Shown here: positions 24,323 to 35,919 of the stretch, piece after piece
How positions within the stretch are numbered: the stretch's first letter is position 1
How the letters are laid out: each line of letters begins with the position of its first letter
Assembly (NCBI GenBank): GCA_025618425.1
Contig: CM046833.1
Span: 35,294,467 to 35,358,466, forward strand
Source of the DNA: Heliocidaris tuberculata
Lineage: Eukaryota; Echinodermata; Echinoidea; Camarodonta; Echinometridae
Direction of reading: 5' to 3'
DNA: 64,000 nt
The notes under the pieces: generated by a model
What the model saw: only the letters and a program-made list of their open reading frames with translations
Told to the model about the DNA's origin: nothing
Databases searched by the model: none
Translations under genes and position numbers: made by a program

Positions 24323-24811
24323 AGGGGGTACCCAATGCTGAAACAATGTTAGTTCATTTAAAAGATCATGATTTTATTAGAAGAAAATCATCTGCCTTAA
24401 ATTTTTTTTAAAATTCGTGTTGCCAGAAAATCCCCGAAATATGGTAAGATTTCAGGATATTTTGGCCCCTCAGCTGTGTCCCAATTTCAGCTAGGTAACC
24501 ACAATGACGTCAAAGTGGTTACCTTGTCGCGCAATTATAGCAAAATGCGCGCAAGGTATAATGCATTTTGTACAGTCTAGCGCGCAACACATCTGCAATA
24601 CGCGAACTTGGGTAACCACTTTGACGTCATTGTGGTTACCAAGCTGAAATTGGGACACAGCTGAGGGGCCAAAATATCCTGAAGTCTTACCATATTTCGG
24701 GGATTTTTCTGGCAACACGAATTTTTAAAAAACTTAAGGCAGATGATTTTCTGCTAATAAAATCTTGATCTTTTAAATGAACTAACATTGTTTCAGCATT
24801 GGGTACCCCCT
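24323..24811. mobile_element. 489-bp fold-back MITE with TTAA target duplication
   Basis: Two 201-bp arms (24323-24523 and 24611-24811) are inverted copies with few mismatches, around an 87-bp loop. Exact TTAA on both sides (24319-24322, 24812-24815). Ends AGGGGGTACCCAATGCTG. Each arm carries TGACGTCA (24505-24512, 24622-24629) inside an imperfect palindrome GGTAACCAC...GTGGTTACC. The minus-strand frame 24491-24718 is a palindrome artefact. TTAA duplication suggests piggyBac-type mobilisation, although the ends do not start CCC. Confidence 0.9.
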
Positions 24812-24815
24812 TTAA

Positions 24816-25868
24816 CGTGGTTTGGAATAAGACAACTGAAACACCCTTACTAACTTTCACCAAAAGTTCTTTTCACCAATCCAGTGCAATAAATAATTCT
24901 ATTTCATTCAGTTCGTCACCTCTGTAGTGTAATGAGAATGCAGTGGTGTAGCAGCATATTTCGGTAGATCACCTTGAAAATCTAGGATTATGAATGATTT
25001 TAATTCATCTACTAAACTCAACGCTCTCTTAAAAATGTCCTGATGGGCTTTAAAAGACCGGCCAACAATGGATTTAGAGCCAATATTACGTATAGTAGTT
25101 TAAACAGCAAATTTGAAAATGGCGCAGTGTTCGGTAAATATACAATGGAGTTTTTGGACCCTCTATTTACCGATACAAGTATACCATGCCCAGTGTCAAA
25201 AACATACTTTGAATGCTGAGATAAGAGTGTTAAGATATCAAACGCACGAAGACACGGCTGGCCAATGGAAACTTTCTTTTGAGATTGACCTTGTATCATA
25301 TAAACCTCAAAGTAGACATGGGAAAGAGAGAGTTGTAAGTTAATTGAAGATCTGTATGCACGGCCAAGTATTGTATAAACCACGTGAGAGGTTTCAAAAG
25401 CCAGAAAAGATATTACATTATACATATAAGAACCTCTTTAAAAATATCACTCAGTATCATGCAAAAGGAATATACTTTGTGATATTAAATCACTTCATAT
25501 TTCGATAATATGTTTCTTTGAAACTATGTGATAAGAACTTGGGGAAGTGAATTGCGCAGAGGTGCAGAACCATGACAACAGTATAGACATAAAACAATGG
25601 AGTTCAAAGACTTATGGCTGAATGCAGTATAACAGAGAGTGTCGTCGAGGGGTTGGAAAAGGGAAAGGTGAAAGAAAGCTAGTGGTATGAAAAATTCACC
25701 CAAATATTATCATGATTTTTTGGTAAATGTATAAGTCTATATTCACCAGCGAATACATACCGAGGAATGAGGGGGGGGGGGGTAGGCAAATCACCCATCT
25801 GTATAGTTCGGTAATCCATTGCTAAAAATAAGAGGGATGAAATGATAGTTGGAGATAGGTAATGCTAG
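24816..25868. other. Unassigned stretch with a long minus-strand frame
   Basis: CAGTGGTGTAGC at 24941 resembles a hAT-type end. A minus-strand frame at 25018-25425 (135 codons) overlaps a plus-strand frame at 25113-25343. Neither shows a known motif, and overlapping frames argue for chance. G-run at 25769-25780. Confidence 0.4.
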
Positions 25869-26056
25869 ATGGAGAGAGAGAAAGAGAGAGAAAAAAAGGA
25901 GAGAAAGAGGAAGAAAATGAAAGAAAATGAGAGATAAACAGGAGATGTTAAGGTGATGGTGGGGAGAGAGATAGAAAGAGAGGGAAAGAGAGAGAGGGGA
26001 AAAGAGAGAGAGAAAAGTGTTTGATTAAATGTTACAGAGAGAGAGAGAGAGAGAGA
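25869..26056. repeat. GA-rich purine tract
   Basis: GAGA/GAAA units, purest at 26035-26056. Confidence 0.9.
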
Positions 26057-27545
26057 AACACTATTTGAAGAAATGCGGGCAAAAATGTTTGATAAAGTCG
26101 TTCACCTACCACACTCTACCCCAAACCATATCATCGACGCTTTCATTAACACCTATCAAAATTTGATACACAAATCCATCGGATTGCATCCACGTAATTC
26201 GTTTATGGAAATCTAATTTTCATATTACGCCGATTCCTTATCAGGGCTGAGCGCGTTAGCGACGAGTGTGTTTTGATGAGAGTCAAGTTATGGGAGCCGA
26301 TCGCTAGATTTGCACCTCGGCCTGACAGAACACGGCAGGTGACGTTCCGTATTAATGTCACTGTCATGTCAGGGAAGTCAGACAAGCGGAACCGGTTAAG
26401 AGAACATGGGAACATAAAAGAAATTAATTGAAAAATGAAGTCAGAACCTGATTATTTTACTTGCAAAGAGTGGGTAATATTTCAATAAATATGGTGTGCA
26501 GGAATTTCGTTTTATACAGTGCACACATCTTGAAAAGTATTACTCTGGCTTTAAAGAGAAAATTTGTTATCAACCTATAGAATTACAAATTACACATGCA
26601 CATTTTAAAGTACGCCGCAAGGGCTGCGGAGCGTTTTCAAAAGTGCGGGGGTGGGGAGGGGTGCTGATTGATTTCAATTGAATAATGATAATTTCGAACC
26701 TTTTCTCGGAGATTTTATGAAAGGTGCCTACTCAAAAAAGCGGGGGGGGGGGGGGTGGGGGTGGAGGAGGCTCCAGCCGCCAGCCCCAGGTTCCGCGGCC
26801 CATGCACCGGGTTTACACCTAAGGTTTAGGGACACAATGCTAAACAAAAGTGTCTTTTCAAAGGACATAACTATCAGGAAAGGATCCGATTCATTGTGTC
26901 CTCGTAAAATACAATTATCATTTTGTTGATCAAAAGGAGAAGAAGTAAAGCGCAAGAACAAAGTACAAGAAGGAAAACAATAAGTTAATAGATGACATTG
27001 GGTTGAATACGGACATCAAACAGCTTGCTAAGTTATAAAAATTACTACCCTTTCGATAGATTTAAGAAAGCGTCTGCAGTGGGACGGAAAAAAAGAGGTT
27101 GCTCAAAAAATAAGAAAGAGAAACATCGTCGTCTAGTCCGATGAAGTTTATTTTTCTTAACCACTAATTTCTTTTAACTCCTTTAAATAAACTGAAACCT
27201 CGTGACGATGTTGTATCGGAAGCAAATTACAGGACGATGGGGTGACTAATGTCTTACATGGTATTTTGTTTGGTATGCGATTGCCTCTTAAAGATCACCC
27301 TTGAAAACCTCTGTCCCCACATATTGATTATTGCGTCTGGCTTTTTAAACGCCTACACAATGATGCTCCTCTCGTAGTATATGATTCATACTGTCACAAT
27401 CATTCTCTCAGTAAAAGGGATTGATCTACCGTCCGGAGTGGCATGCTCTTTTCAGTCCCGTTCTCTGGCGATGAGTTTCGGCGGATCTTGGACGACACGT
27501 TCGCAGGTTTCGCCGGTAGAAACCACAGAACTTGTTTGACAAGTC
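26057..27545. other. Unassigned, with G-rich patch
   Basis: G-run at 26742-26755 followed by GTGGGGGTGGAGGAGG, a strong G-quadruplex candidate. A perfect 10-bp inverted pair GGACACAATG/CATTGTGTCC lies at 26830 and 26892. No gene recognised. Confidence 0.5.
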
Positions 27546-27749
27546 TTAGGCCCTGTTCAGACTATTGTTTGTACCATTTAAGAAAAAAAAAATCGTTTGA
27601 CAATTCCTGTCCATACGGATGTATTGTTTTTTTGTTTTGTGTTTTGTGTTGTTGTTTTTTTCCTGTATCTATTCTGGTCATTCCCCCAATGCTGTCTTCC
27701 TAGCGAAAGTGAGCCAAATGGCATCGTACGCATAAACAGTATTTTGCCC

Positions 27750-27793
<44 letters not shown>

Positions 27794-28133
27794 GCCTTCT
27801 CCATCAGTTCTACCCCTTGCTAATCCTTTTCTCTATTTTCGAGCCATTTTTTATTCTGTCCATCCAAATTACCCTTAACACGGTCGCAAAGGCTTTCGTG
27901 AAATCAACCTTAGGCGATTGCACTCGCCTTGTCCATGACATGTATGGACTTTGCAATGACATAATTACGTAATCTGAACATTATTTCTATAGGCAATACA
28001 CAAAAGGGTATTGAAATCCCCCTAAGGTTTATTTTTGAAAGTCTTTGCGATCGTGTTCGTTCCTCTACATCGCAGAATATCCAGACTCTAAACAGTGTTT
28101 AACAAGAATTAAATGCTCGTATGGACAGAGCCC
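27546..28133. mobile_element. Probable inverted-repeat insertion, about 590 bp
   Basis: Left TTAGGCCCTGTTCAGAC, right on the minus strand CTAGGGCTCTGTCCATAC, alike with one gap. An inner inverted pair is clearer: ACACGGTCGCAAAGGCTTTC at 27879 against GAAAGTCTTTGCGATCGTGT at 28036, extending through CAACCTTAGG. Target duplication not resolved. A CT repeat (27755-27793) lies inside. Confidence 0.5.
27755..27793. repeat. (CT)n microsatellite
   Basis: About 19 CT units. Confidence 0.95.
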
Positions 28134-28290
28134 TAGACCTGCGGATGAGCGACGAGAAGCCGACAGCCTCGCGGATCTGTTCCACGATGATAGCGTCTTC
28201 ATTCATGGCACCCTTTAGCAGGCGCGTGGCACGTCATTGGGTCTCGGTGGGAAATTCAAAGCGAGGGAAACTTCGCGGTTGATGGTATGG
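28134..28290. other. GC-rich segment with coding-like bias on both strands
   Basis: On the minus strand RATRLLKGAMNEDAIIVEQI and a further ten or so codons use mostly G/C third bases. On the plus strand a frame from an ATG at about 28120 runs to a TGA near 28284. Composition differs sharply from the flanks, and the segment abuts the right end of the inverted-repeat insertion. I do not recognise either peptide. It could be an exon or gene fragment interrupted by the insertion, or old transposon coding sequence. Confidence 0.2.
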
Positions 28291-28421
28291 TGTAAATCCG
28301 ACGATTACTCGAGGATTTGAGGAATTGTTGCAACTGTTGAATTAGCAGCGATACAACATTATATCCTAATCAAAATGACATGGTTATAAAGCTTCTAGGA
28401 CATTATGAGTAGGACGGGGGC

Positions 28422-28577
28422 TGAGGGGGGGGGGGGGGTCGTGGGTTGGGGTTGATGGAGCAGTCATGTATTTCACAGAAGGGAAAAGAGGGGGATATAG
28501 AGAGGTTAAGGGTAAGCAATAGATAGATATATGGATAGATAGACAGACAGACAGACAGATAGATAGATAGATAGAGA
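28422..28577. repeat. G-run, then (GATA)n/(GACA)n microsatellite
   Basis: G-run at 28425-28438. GATA and GACA tetranucleotides at 28518-28576. Confidence 0.9.
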
Positions 28578-29218
28578 TTGATTGCGGGGCAACAGTGATT
28601 TATAATTCATTTACTGTTGTTGTTTTTAGTTTTGCGTTATCCAAAAAAGCCCAATAGAAATTGTACTTTTCTATACTTCGGTAACGAAGAACTTTCATTA
28701 GAAATTAGGACATGATGTTATTTCAGAAATAACAAATAATGCACAGGCTTGCACTTTTTGCAGTTATTTCCACTACTCAAGGCATGCATTGCGTTATTCA
28801 TCAATTTGTTTCGCAGTCACAATTTCATTTAATCATTTCCCCCTGAAAACATACTAGGGTATTACTCTTTCATAATTACCAACTATACAAGAGATATTAA
28901 CCGTTGGGCGCACACATTCATACACATATCCGATACATGGTTATCATCAATGTGATATTCTTTTTGAAAGGTGGATTTCAAAAGAACGCGCCGTAGATCA
29001 GACCATCGGAGACAGACGTATCACCGCCATGCCTGGCCCGGTCAATACATGGTAGGCTCGAGTCACCTGCCGACGCGCTCGCTCAATCGATTTTCTCTGA
29101 AAGTGTTCTGTGGATAGAAAAAGAAAAAAACTGTTATGATTCAGTCGCAATTTGAACAAGCTTCAATCCCTACTGCATAGTTCATTACCCTTTTACTTGA
29201 GGGCTGGGGAGTAAGGAA
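28578..29218. other. Unassigned noncoding stretch
   Basis: A CpG-rich patch at 28985-29090. No gene recognised. Confidence 0.5.
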
Positions 29219-29312
29219 AGAAAGAAAGAAAGAAAGAAAGGAATGACTGAAAGAGGATGGTAAAAAGAGATAGAAAATGGAAGAAGAAGAAGAAGAAGAA
29301 GAAGAAGAAGAG
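29219..29312. repeat. (GAAA)n and (GAA)n microsatellites
   Basis: GAAA at 29217-29240 and GAA at 29281-29310. Confidence 0.95.
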
Positions 29313-29449
29313 ATGTAGTAAGGGTGAAAGAGGTAATGAGATGTGAGCATACACACGAACATTAGGAAAACCAGATTTGATTATAGATTAAATTATCCCT
29401 CATTTAGAATATTTCATTTAACATGTTTCATGATTAAAATAACACAGAA

Positions 29450-29553
29450 ACAAAAAGCAAAACAAAGCAGAGCTAAAACAAAAACACAGTCAAAAAAAAA
29501 AAACAACAACAATAACAGAAACAACTACAGCAACAACAACAAAAAAACAACAC
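29450..29553. repeat. A-rich CAA/CAAAA repeat
   Basis: Degenerate CAA, AACAACAAC and A-runs. Confidence 0.85.
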
Positions 29554-30433
29554 AAAACCCCAAATGGGTCATGTACAGGGCATTATCATATCAGTAAAAT
29601 TGCATCGTGTGGTTTCGTGACATTGCGACTAATGATGATCTTTTATCTCGTCCATCTTACTGTAATTTAAAACTTGTGCCATACTCAAACTGCATTTAAA
29701 ATACCACCCCCCTCCCCCTACTGTTATCGTGGAAGGCAAATAGATGCAGAATTTGTGAGATATCATAATTCCAATCCTGGCAGTTTTGTTGTCACTTCGT
29801 TCAAATGTAGCACGCCATCTGCGGTAGAAAATATATAACAAGAGTTGATAAGCATCGCTGATGGTTGTGGGAGTGACAAAGAATTAAAAATTATTTAAGC
29901 CTTCTGTTGAGAATTAAGGTGGATTTTGTTAAGTAGAGTGGACTTTCCTTACTTAATTTAAATGAAATGAGCGTCCTAAATATCTCGTAGAAGAGTAACT
30001 TTATTTTAAGCCCTCGCTAAATCTCACGATAGTTTCGGTCTTCACATTGTCCAGTCATCAAGGTCATTTGTGGACATAGTCATATTCAAGCAGAGTCCTA
30101 CTAGGTATTCTTAAATGAAATGACAGCATGTGAGAGAACAAAATACCAAAATTTCATTACTCAATTTGTTTATTTCTATGACCTTGATGAATAGTATATT
30201 AGAAATAGAAAACAATATGGGATCTGGGAATCAATTTGATTTCTGTTTAAGAGATAAGCTTAATGAGGCTCGACTGGTTGGTGCCTTACCGAAGAGAATT
30301 AGTGTACCGACTTGGTTTAGAATTATAATCTTCATTTGCCAAGACTCGCTTTCTAAATGCTAAGCAATAGATCCTTCTATGTTTGTGTGTTAGAGAGGTA
30401 GCATAAACAAATTGTAAGAATGGCGATAAAAAA
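29554..30433. other. Unassigned noncoding stretch
   Basis: AT-rich; nothing recognised. Confidence 0.6.
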
Positions 30434-30628
30434 GTAGTAGAAGGAGAAGAAGAAGAAGAAGAAGAAGAAGAAGAAGAAGAAGAAGAAGAAGAAGAAGAAG
30501 AAGAAGAAGAAGAAGAAGAAGAAGAAGGAAAAGAAGAAGAAGAAGAAGAAGAAGAAGAAGGAAAAGAAGAAGAAGAAGGAAGAAGAAGAAGAAAAAAAGA
30601 AGAGGGATAAAAAGAATTAAGAAGAAGA
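30434..30628. repeat. (GAA)n microsatellite, about 190 bp
   Basis: Mostly pure GAA with AAGGAA interruptions. Source of the poly-Ser minus-strand frame. Confidence 0.97.
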
Positions 30629-31432
30629 AGAATAAAAAAATGAAGGGGAAAATAGGCTATAAAGAAGAGAGAAATAGTGTAATTAATAAAGTAAAAGGTA
30701 GACGAGACAAACAACCTTCAATATTAAATGACAAGGATTTGATAGTGTAATCTGAAATGTTCGACACATACTACGTGAGTGATCGTCCGTCTATGACTTC
30801 AATCACATCCTCTTGAAATTAACATGTTGAGGAGATAGTGGCAATCCAGACATGATTACGTAATCAAGTGATTAATACATCTAAATCATTAGCCAATGTA
30901 AGGCAAGCAAACGCGACCTGTTGTCGATTAATTACTGAAAAAATATTTCACCTGTTATACGAACCCGCCGTCGATGAGCGATAAATTCTGAAATCTTGCC
31001 AGCAATAGCTTTGCATCGTTTCTTTTCGTGGATCTTTTTAGAAATAAAATCTGCGGTTGTTTACTGGAATCATTTATTGCGTCATCTGATAATTGGAGTA
31101 TTGTGAATCATGCGAGCGCGTAGATGATTTTGGATAGGTTTCTGTTGGCCAGACAAGGCCTCAAATAGAGCAATACGGGTACTTGGAAGATTAGCTTTCC
31201 AATGTCAAAAGAGGCGGCCTGTACTCGGCACCTGTTTTGTGGCTTGTCTGTGCTAGCTTCGAGAATGACATTCTGCGAGTGGCGTTTGTTAGCTGTCAGA
31301 TGGATCTGTCTGAGTTGTTCTAGTGACTGGGGTCGGACAGAGGAGGAAGGGGGTAAGGAACTGGAAAGGAAGGTCGGATAGTAGGGACAAAGTGTAGCCC
31401 CAAATATAGTGATTTAGGCCTACTAAAAATCA
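30629..31432. other. Unassigned stretch with a bZIP-like palindrome
   Basis: GATTACGTAATC at 30854-30865 is a perfect PAR/C-EBP-type bZIP palindrome. No gene recognised. Confidence 0.5.
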
Positions 31433-31590
31433 ATCAGGGCCCTCTTGCATGAAAAGCTGCTTTTACAATCAATTCAGAACACTTCACGCAACTTGATTTT
31501 CAACCAATCAGGATCGCGTATTTGGGACTTGCGTTCAATTTTGTTTGTTTGTTTTTGGGGCTTTTTTCTTTAATGCAAGAAGGCCCTGAT
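31433..31590. mobile_element. 158-bp MITE with ATCAGGGCC ends
   Basis: Left ATCAGGGCCCTCTTGCAT; right on the minus strand ATCAGGGCCTTCTTGCAT. The middle contains ACCAATCAGGATCGCG and ACTTGCGTTCAATTTTG, similar to the 12560-12704 MITE, suggesting related families. A GTTT repeat (31541-31556) lies inside the right part. Confidence 0.75.
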
Positions 31591-31700
31591 ATGGGTACAG
31601 ACAGATTAGAAAATGGAGATAAATAGGACGTCAAGCCATTGTCATTGTCATCGGGGCACGCTTGTTGGTAACGTTAGTTTCTTTTGCTTAAAATATAAAG

Positions 31701-32430
31701 ATGGATATGAAAAAAAGTAGTAAACACAGCGAAAAAATAGGTGACGAAAATGGTAACGAAGTGGATGCCGAACAGGGTGACGAAAAGGGTGACGAAAAGG
31801 GCGACGAAAAGGGTGACGAAAAGGGTCACGAAAAGGATGACAAATAAATTGACGGAAAGGGTGAGGAGAAGGGTGGCGAAAATAATATCTTCAGACTTGG
31901 TAATTAGATTGACGAAAAGGATGACGAAGAGGACGACGAAAAGGGTGACGAAAAGGGCGACGATTTAAGGCTGACGAAAAGGCTGACGAAAAGGCTGAAG
32001 AAAAGGGCGACGAAAGGGCGACGAAAAGGGCGAAGAAAAAGTAGATGCCGAAAGAGTGACGAGCAGGGTGACGCACGGAGCGACGAACGGGTGACGAAAT
32101 GGACGACCAGCAGGGTGCCGAAAAGAGTGACGTACAGGGTGACGAACAGAGTTAGGAAAATGGCGACGAACAGGGTGACAAAAAATTAACAAGAAGTATG
32201 ACGAACTGGGTTAAGAAGAGGGTGACAAACAGGGCGAGGAGGGGGGTGGGGTGATATTCTAGCGAACAGGGTGAAAACAGGTGACGAAAGCATTTTTAAA
32301 GAGTGACAATTTGGGTGACAAAATTGTGACGAACATGATGTCCAGAAGATGGACGGACAGGTAAACGAACATGGTAACTAAAAGATTCTCAAAGAGAATT
32401 CCAGACTGGGTATCGGACGAGATGATGAAC
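31701..32430 (+). repeat. 12-bp minisatellite (GGTGACGAAAAG), decaying, with a short in-frame ORF
   Basis: From 31740 the unit GGTGACGAAAAG repeats every 12 bp, purest at 31776-31835, then increasingly diverged with indels to about 32430 and traces to about 32690. Since 12 bp is four codons, one frame reads Gly-Asp-Glu-Lys. An ATG at 31701 is in that frame and gives 48 codons to TAA at 31845. The frame continues in register after the stop. Longer frames on either strand (Thr-Lys-Arg-Val; Arg-His-Pro-Phe) are other frames of the same repeat. Either a mutated acidic/basic repeat-protein exon or simply a minisatellite; the latter is more likely. Confidence 0.85.
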
Positions 32431-33123
32431 ATAGTAAGAACAGGGTGAGGAAAGGGATGGCCAAAAGGGGTGACGGGGAAAACAGTAGAGATTTATGACA
32501 ATGGTAATATCGGTTGACTAAATATATGACAACAATGGTGGCTTGGTGACAAAGAGGGAGGACGGACAAAATAACACCGACGAAAAAAGAAGAACCAAAA
32601 CAAGAATATATGACAAAGGAGATGAAAAAATGGGCGACTGAAAGGTTGACAAAAGTGTGTCAACTGGTTGACAAAAGAGTTCGGAGCGGGTAACAAACGG
32701 AATGAAGAAAGGAATAGCGGTTATCTGTATGAATTGGAAATAATAAGTACGACGACTTTCGGATATTTGGCTGCTAAGATAAATTTCTTGAATAGGTCGG
32801 TATAGATGTGCAAGGGAAAAGTATATGACATTAATAGAATAATACCTGAGAAATAACCATACATCTTTCTCGTACATCACATTGTCAGTGATAATGATAA
32901 TATTAAAAAATATTAGGCGCTTAATACGGATGTTTCTAAGCGCACCATTTTCTGTCTACAGATTATATCCAGGACTAATATTAGATACATAAAAATGAGT
33001 CAATGAGTCTACATTGTGAGCTATGGGCAGTCGAAACTGCATTCATAATCTCTAATTGAAGTCTATTTTTGATTTACAGCATTGTCTTTTGTTGTATTCT
33101 TGCAATGAACACTAATCAAAGCA
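32431..33123. other. Unassigned noncoding stretch
   Basis: The first part retains faint traces of the 12-bp repeat (GGTGAC, TTGACAAAA). The rest is unrecognised. Confidence 0.5.
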
Positions 33124-33271
33124 GAGCAAAATTCGATAAAGGTCTTTACGGGTTTATTCTTTTTACCATATACACACACGTCATGGGCCCAAAGCGAGCA
33201 AAATTCGATAAAGGTCTTTACGGGTTTATTCTTTTTACCATATACACACACGTCATGGGCCCAAAGCGAGC
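33124..33271. repeat. Perfect 72-bp tandem duplication
   Basis: Unit 33124-33195 is repeated exactly at 33196-33267, and the first four bases of a third unit follow. The unit starts GAGCAAAATTCGATAAAGGT and ends CATGGGCCCAAAGC. Zero mismatches imply a very recent event or an assembly artefact. The overlapping frames on both strands repeat accordingly and have no known motif. Confidence 0.97.
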
Positions 33272-33552
33272 TTGGAGAAAGTTCATAAAATCTGTGCTGC
33301 ACTCCCTTGTTAGGTACACGTAGTACAACGATCGCACTGCCTTGGAACGAGATGAAACAATGATTAGATGTAAGCGATAATAAAGATGGAGAAAATAGGT
33401 AATATCGTTAACTGGCAGGACATAGACCTTTGGGAAACCTTCCCTAAGTCCAAGGAATCTTCATATTTTATGTCTTATCCGATTGGACCCGTCAGCTCCG
33501 CTTCCTCCAATTAAAATCATGAGAGAAGGTGAAAGACAAAAAAGAAAAAGAG

Positions 33553-33553
33553 T

Positions 33554-33616
<63 letters not shown>

Positions 33617-33630
33617 GGGGGGGGGGGAGG
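33553..33630. repeat. (GA)n microsatellite with trailing G-run
   Basis: About 30 GA units and then an 11-G run at 33618-33628. Confidence 0.95.
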
Positions 33631-33902
33631 AGTAGAGACAGAGAAATGGGAAGCAGAGGAAAAGAAGTTAATGTGCGTCCTAATGCACAGTTTGAGTTTC
33701 AAAAGGAAATGAGGACAAGTTTTCCTGTACGAAATGCAACTTTATTGTTCACGTTAATTTTTTTTTCAATGTTGTCTCTCTTTAAACATCTTCAATCCTT
33801 TCAATTTCTTTTATTTTCCAGGTTAAGCCTCATGATAATGTCTTTGCGTCTTTCGAGCACACTCCTTTCCTACTACCTGACTACTATTCTTCTATATCAC
33901 TC

Positions 33903-34075
33903 CTCTCGCGCGCGCGCGCACGCGCACTCTCTCTCTGTCTCTCAGTATTTTCCTTAGTCTTTCTGACTATCTGTACATCTTTATCCCACGACTCTCTGCT
34001 CCTCTCCCATCTCACCGTCTTTCTGTTAGCCCCCCCCCCCCCCCATCTCTCCCTTTCTTTCTCTCTCCCCATAAT

Positions 34076-34115
<40 letters not shown>
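33903..34115. repeat. CG/CA alternation, C-run and (CT)n
   Basis: CGCGCGCGCGCACGCGC at 33908-33924 can adopt Z-DNA. C-run at 34030-34044. CT repeat at 34079-34112. Confidence 0.9.
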
Positions 34116-34121
<6 letters not shown>

Positions 34122-34317
34122 AGGTCCCTGGGAGTCTGTAATAATCTTTTTTATCTATCCATTAGCACATTCCTCTATCTAAAATGATTTTCAGTGGGTT
34201 GATGGAATGTCTCTCAGCTCCTGGTTTTGACCTCAGTAATTCTTAAAAGAACATTTCCTTGTAAGGAGGAAGCTGCACTTCAAAATGAATTTAGAAAACG
34301 TAGACAGACAGAGGGAA

Positions 34318-34645
34318 CTCTCTCTCTCTCTCTCTCTCTCTCTGCCTCTCTCTCTTTCTTTTTCTCTCTCTCTCTCTCTTTCTCCATGTTTCCCCTTTCA
34401 CCCTCTCTCTCTCTCTCTCTTTCTCTGTCCGTATCTTAACTCCTCATATTTCTTCTCTCTATGTCTATTTATCTTTCTGTCTCACTTTGTATTTTATTGC
34501 ATTTATTTCACTGTTTCTCTCTTTCTCTGAATTTTGAAACAATCTGAACAATCTTTCTCCACGTCCCTCGCCCTCTTTTCCTCTCATTGCCGACTTTTTT
34601 TTTCTTTCCCTCTATCCCCCTATCTCTCTCTCTCTCTCTCTCTCT
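34318..34645. repeat. CT-rich pyrimidine repeats
   Basis: CT blocks at 34318-34342, 34365-34380, 34403-34422 and 34624-34644, with C/T-rich spacers. Confidence 0.9.
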
Positions 34646-35665
34646 TCTATGTCACTCCTTCCCTATCCCCGTATTTTGTCACACCTCCTCTTATTTTTAC
34701 ACACTTCCCTTGTACTATAATGGTCCTGCCCCTTAGCTTACTAAAAGTGATTGGAAAGCCTTCTAAAGCCTCCCTAAAGTGTTAAGGCATCCTTTTCTAT
34801 AAAGAAAATTGGAGCAGGAATTTCTCCATCTCCTTCTTCACCTTTCCCCCGAAATTCCCATATTTCGCTTTACCCCGTCATCTGTCACGTCGCATAACGC
34901 CAACAGACAGGACAATCTTCGCATTACGTCAGCGAAAGCCCCGTTTATTGATGCCTCTTAATGCGCCCAACGTGACACGGGCATTTCTGTCGTGTTGGAC
35001 CGCATCGGAGGAAGGCAACCTCGGGCTCAGGTGTCTGTCTCTTAATCTGTCCCTCAAAATACTGACGTGATTCTCTTCTTATCCTAGGTCTAGTTTTCCG
35101 TCAAAAAAGCAAAAACGATATCAAAGCTATCAAATTTCATCATTTTTGCGAGGATTGGTTTATGAAACTTGCTCCATCATCATTGCAACTGCCAATTTAG
35201 AAAATGTGGATCTTTGGAGCGATCTTTATCAATGACATCGCGAGTTTTCATGTAGCTGTCGATTCGTTTGTCTTCACTGTAGCACTGTGTATGATGAGGC
35301 GGGCGGTGAGGCAAACCTAATTCATATGACAAAATGCAACATAGACATGATAGAGAAAATAAGGTCAATTTCGCAATACTAAAACTTCCCTTCTTTTGTT
35401 ATTGATGGTACAAAATGACAGTTTTATTCTATGCTTGTTGGATTTATATTATTTTTTTCCCTGTAGTTGAGTTATGATTTCTAACATGATTGCCAAATTA
35501 TTCATCTTTTTAAAATTCTTTTTCTCAATTACAATATTTTACTGGAATTTAAACTACTTATGTCACCTTTTCCGTTTGTCACCAGAAGGTATACGTTTTC
35601 TTGATATCTCTATCATTCTCGTTCACTTTCTCCCCTCCCCTTTCTCCCTGTGCTTCATCTTAGCA
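34646..35665. other. Unassigned noncoding stretch
   Basis: A CpG-rich patch at 34860-35020. No gene recognised. Confidence 0.5.
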
Positions 35666-35770
35666 CTAATTTCTATGACAAATTCGCTCTCAGTCAATCA
35701 GATTCAAGGATTTCAGTAGCTTATAACAATTATTGTAACTTGTTGTTGATATAAAGCTTTATGAAACGGG
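35666..35770. mobile_element. MITE, GAGCGTTTCATCAAGCG family, decayed copy
   Basis: TATGACAAATTCGCTCTCAG, TCAATCAGATTCAAGGATTT and CAGTAGCTTATAACA match the copy at 11636-11763. Both inverted ends are eroded (only ATGAAACG remains on the right). Confidence 0.7.
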
Positions 35771-35919
35771 TCACTGATCCTTAATTACCCTTGTCATTTC
35801 TTATTGTTATATCATCATCTGTTAATGTATCACTTCCTTGTCTTCGTATCTCTCCTCAAACTTCCTCATATTTTCATATTTTTTCTCGAATCTATATCGT
35901 TGCCGATTTGCCCACGCCT

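Noticed and set aside
25018..25425. 135-codon minus-strand frame
   Set aside because: Overlaps an opposite-strand frame; no known motif or splice context.
31741..31968. Thr-Lys-Arg-Val repeat protein
   Set aside because: Out-of-register translation of the 12-bp minisatellite; every frame of such a repeat is open for a stretch.
33124..33271. CRISPR array or long terminal repeat
   Set aside because: Only two adjacent 72-bp units with no spacers and no retroelement between.
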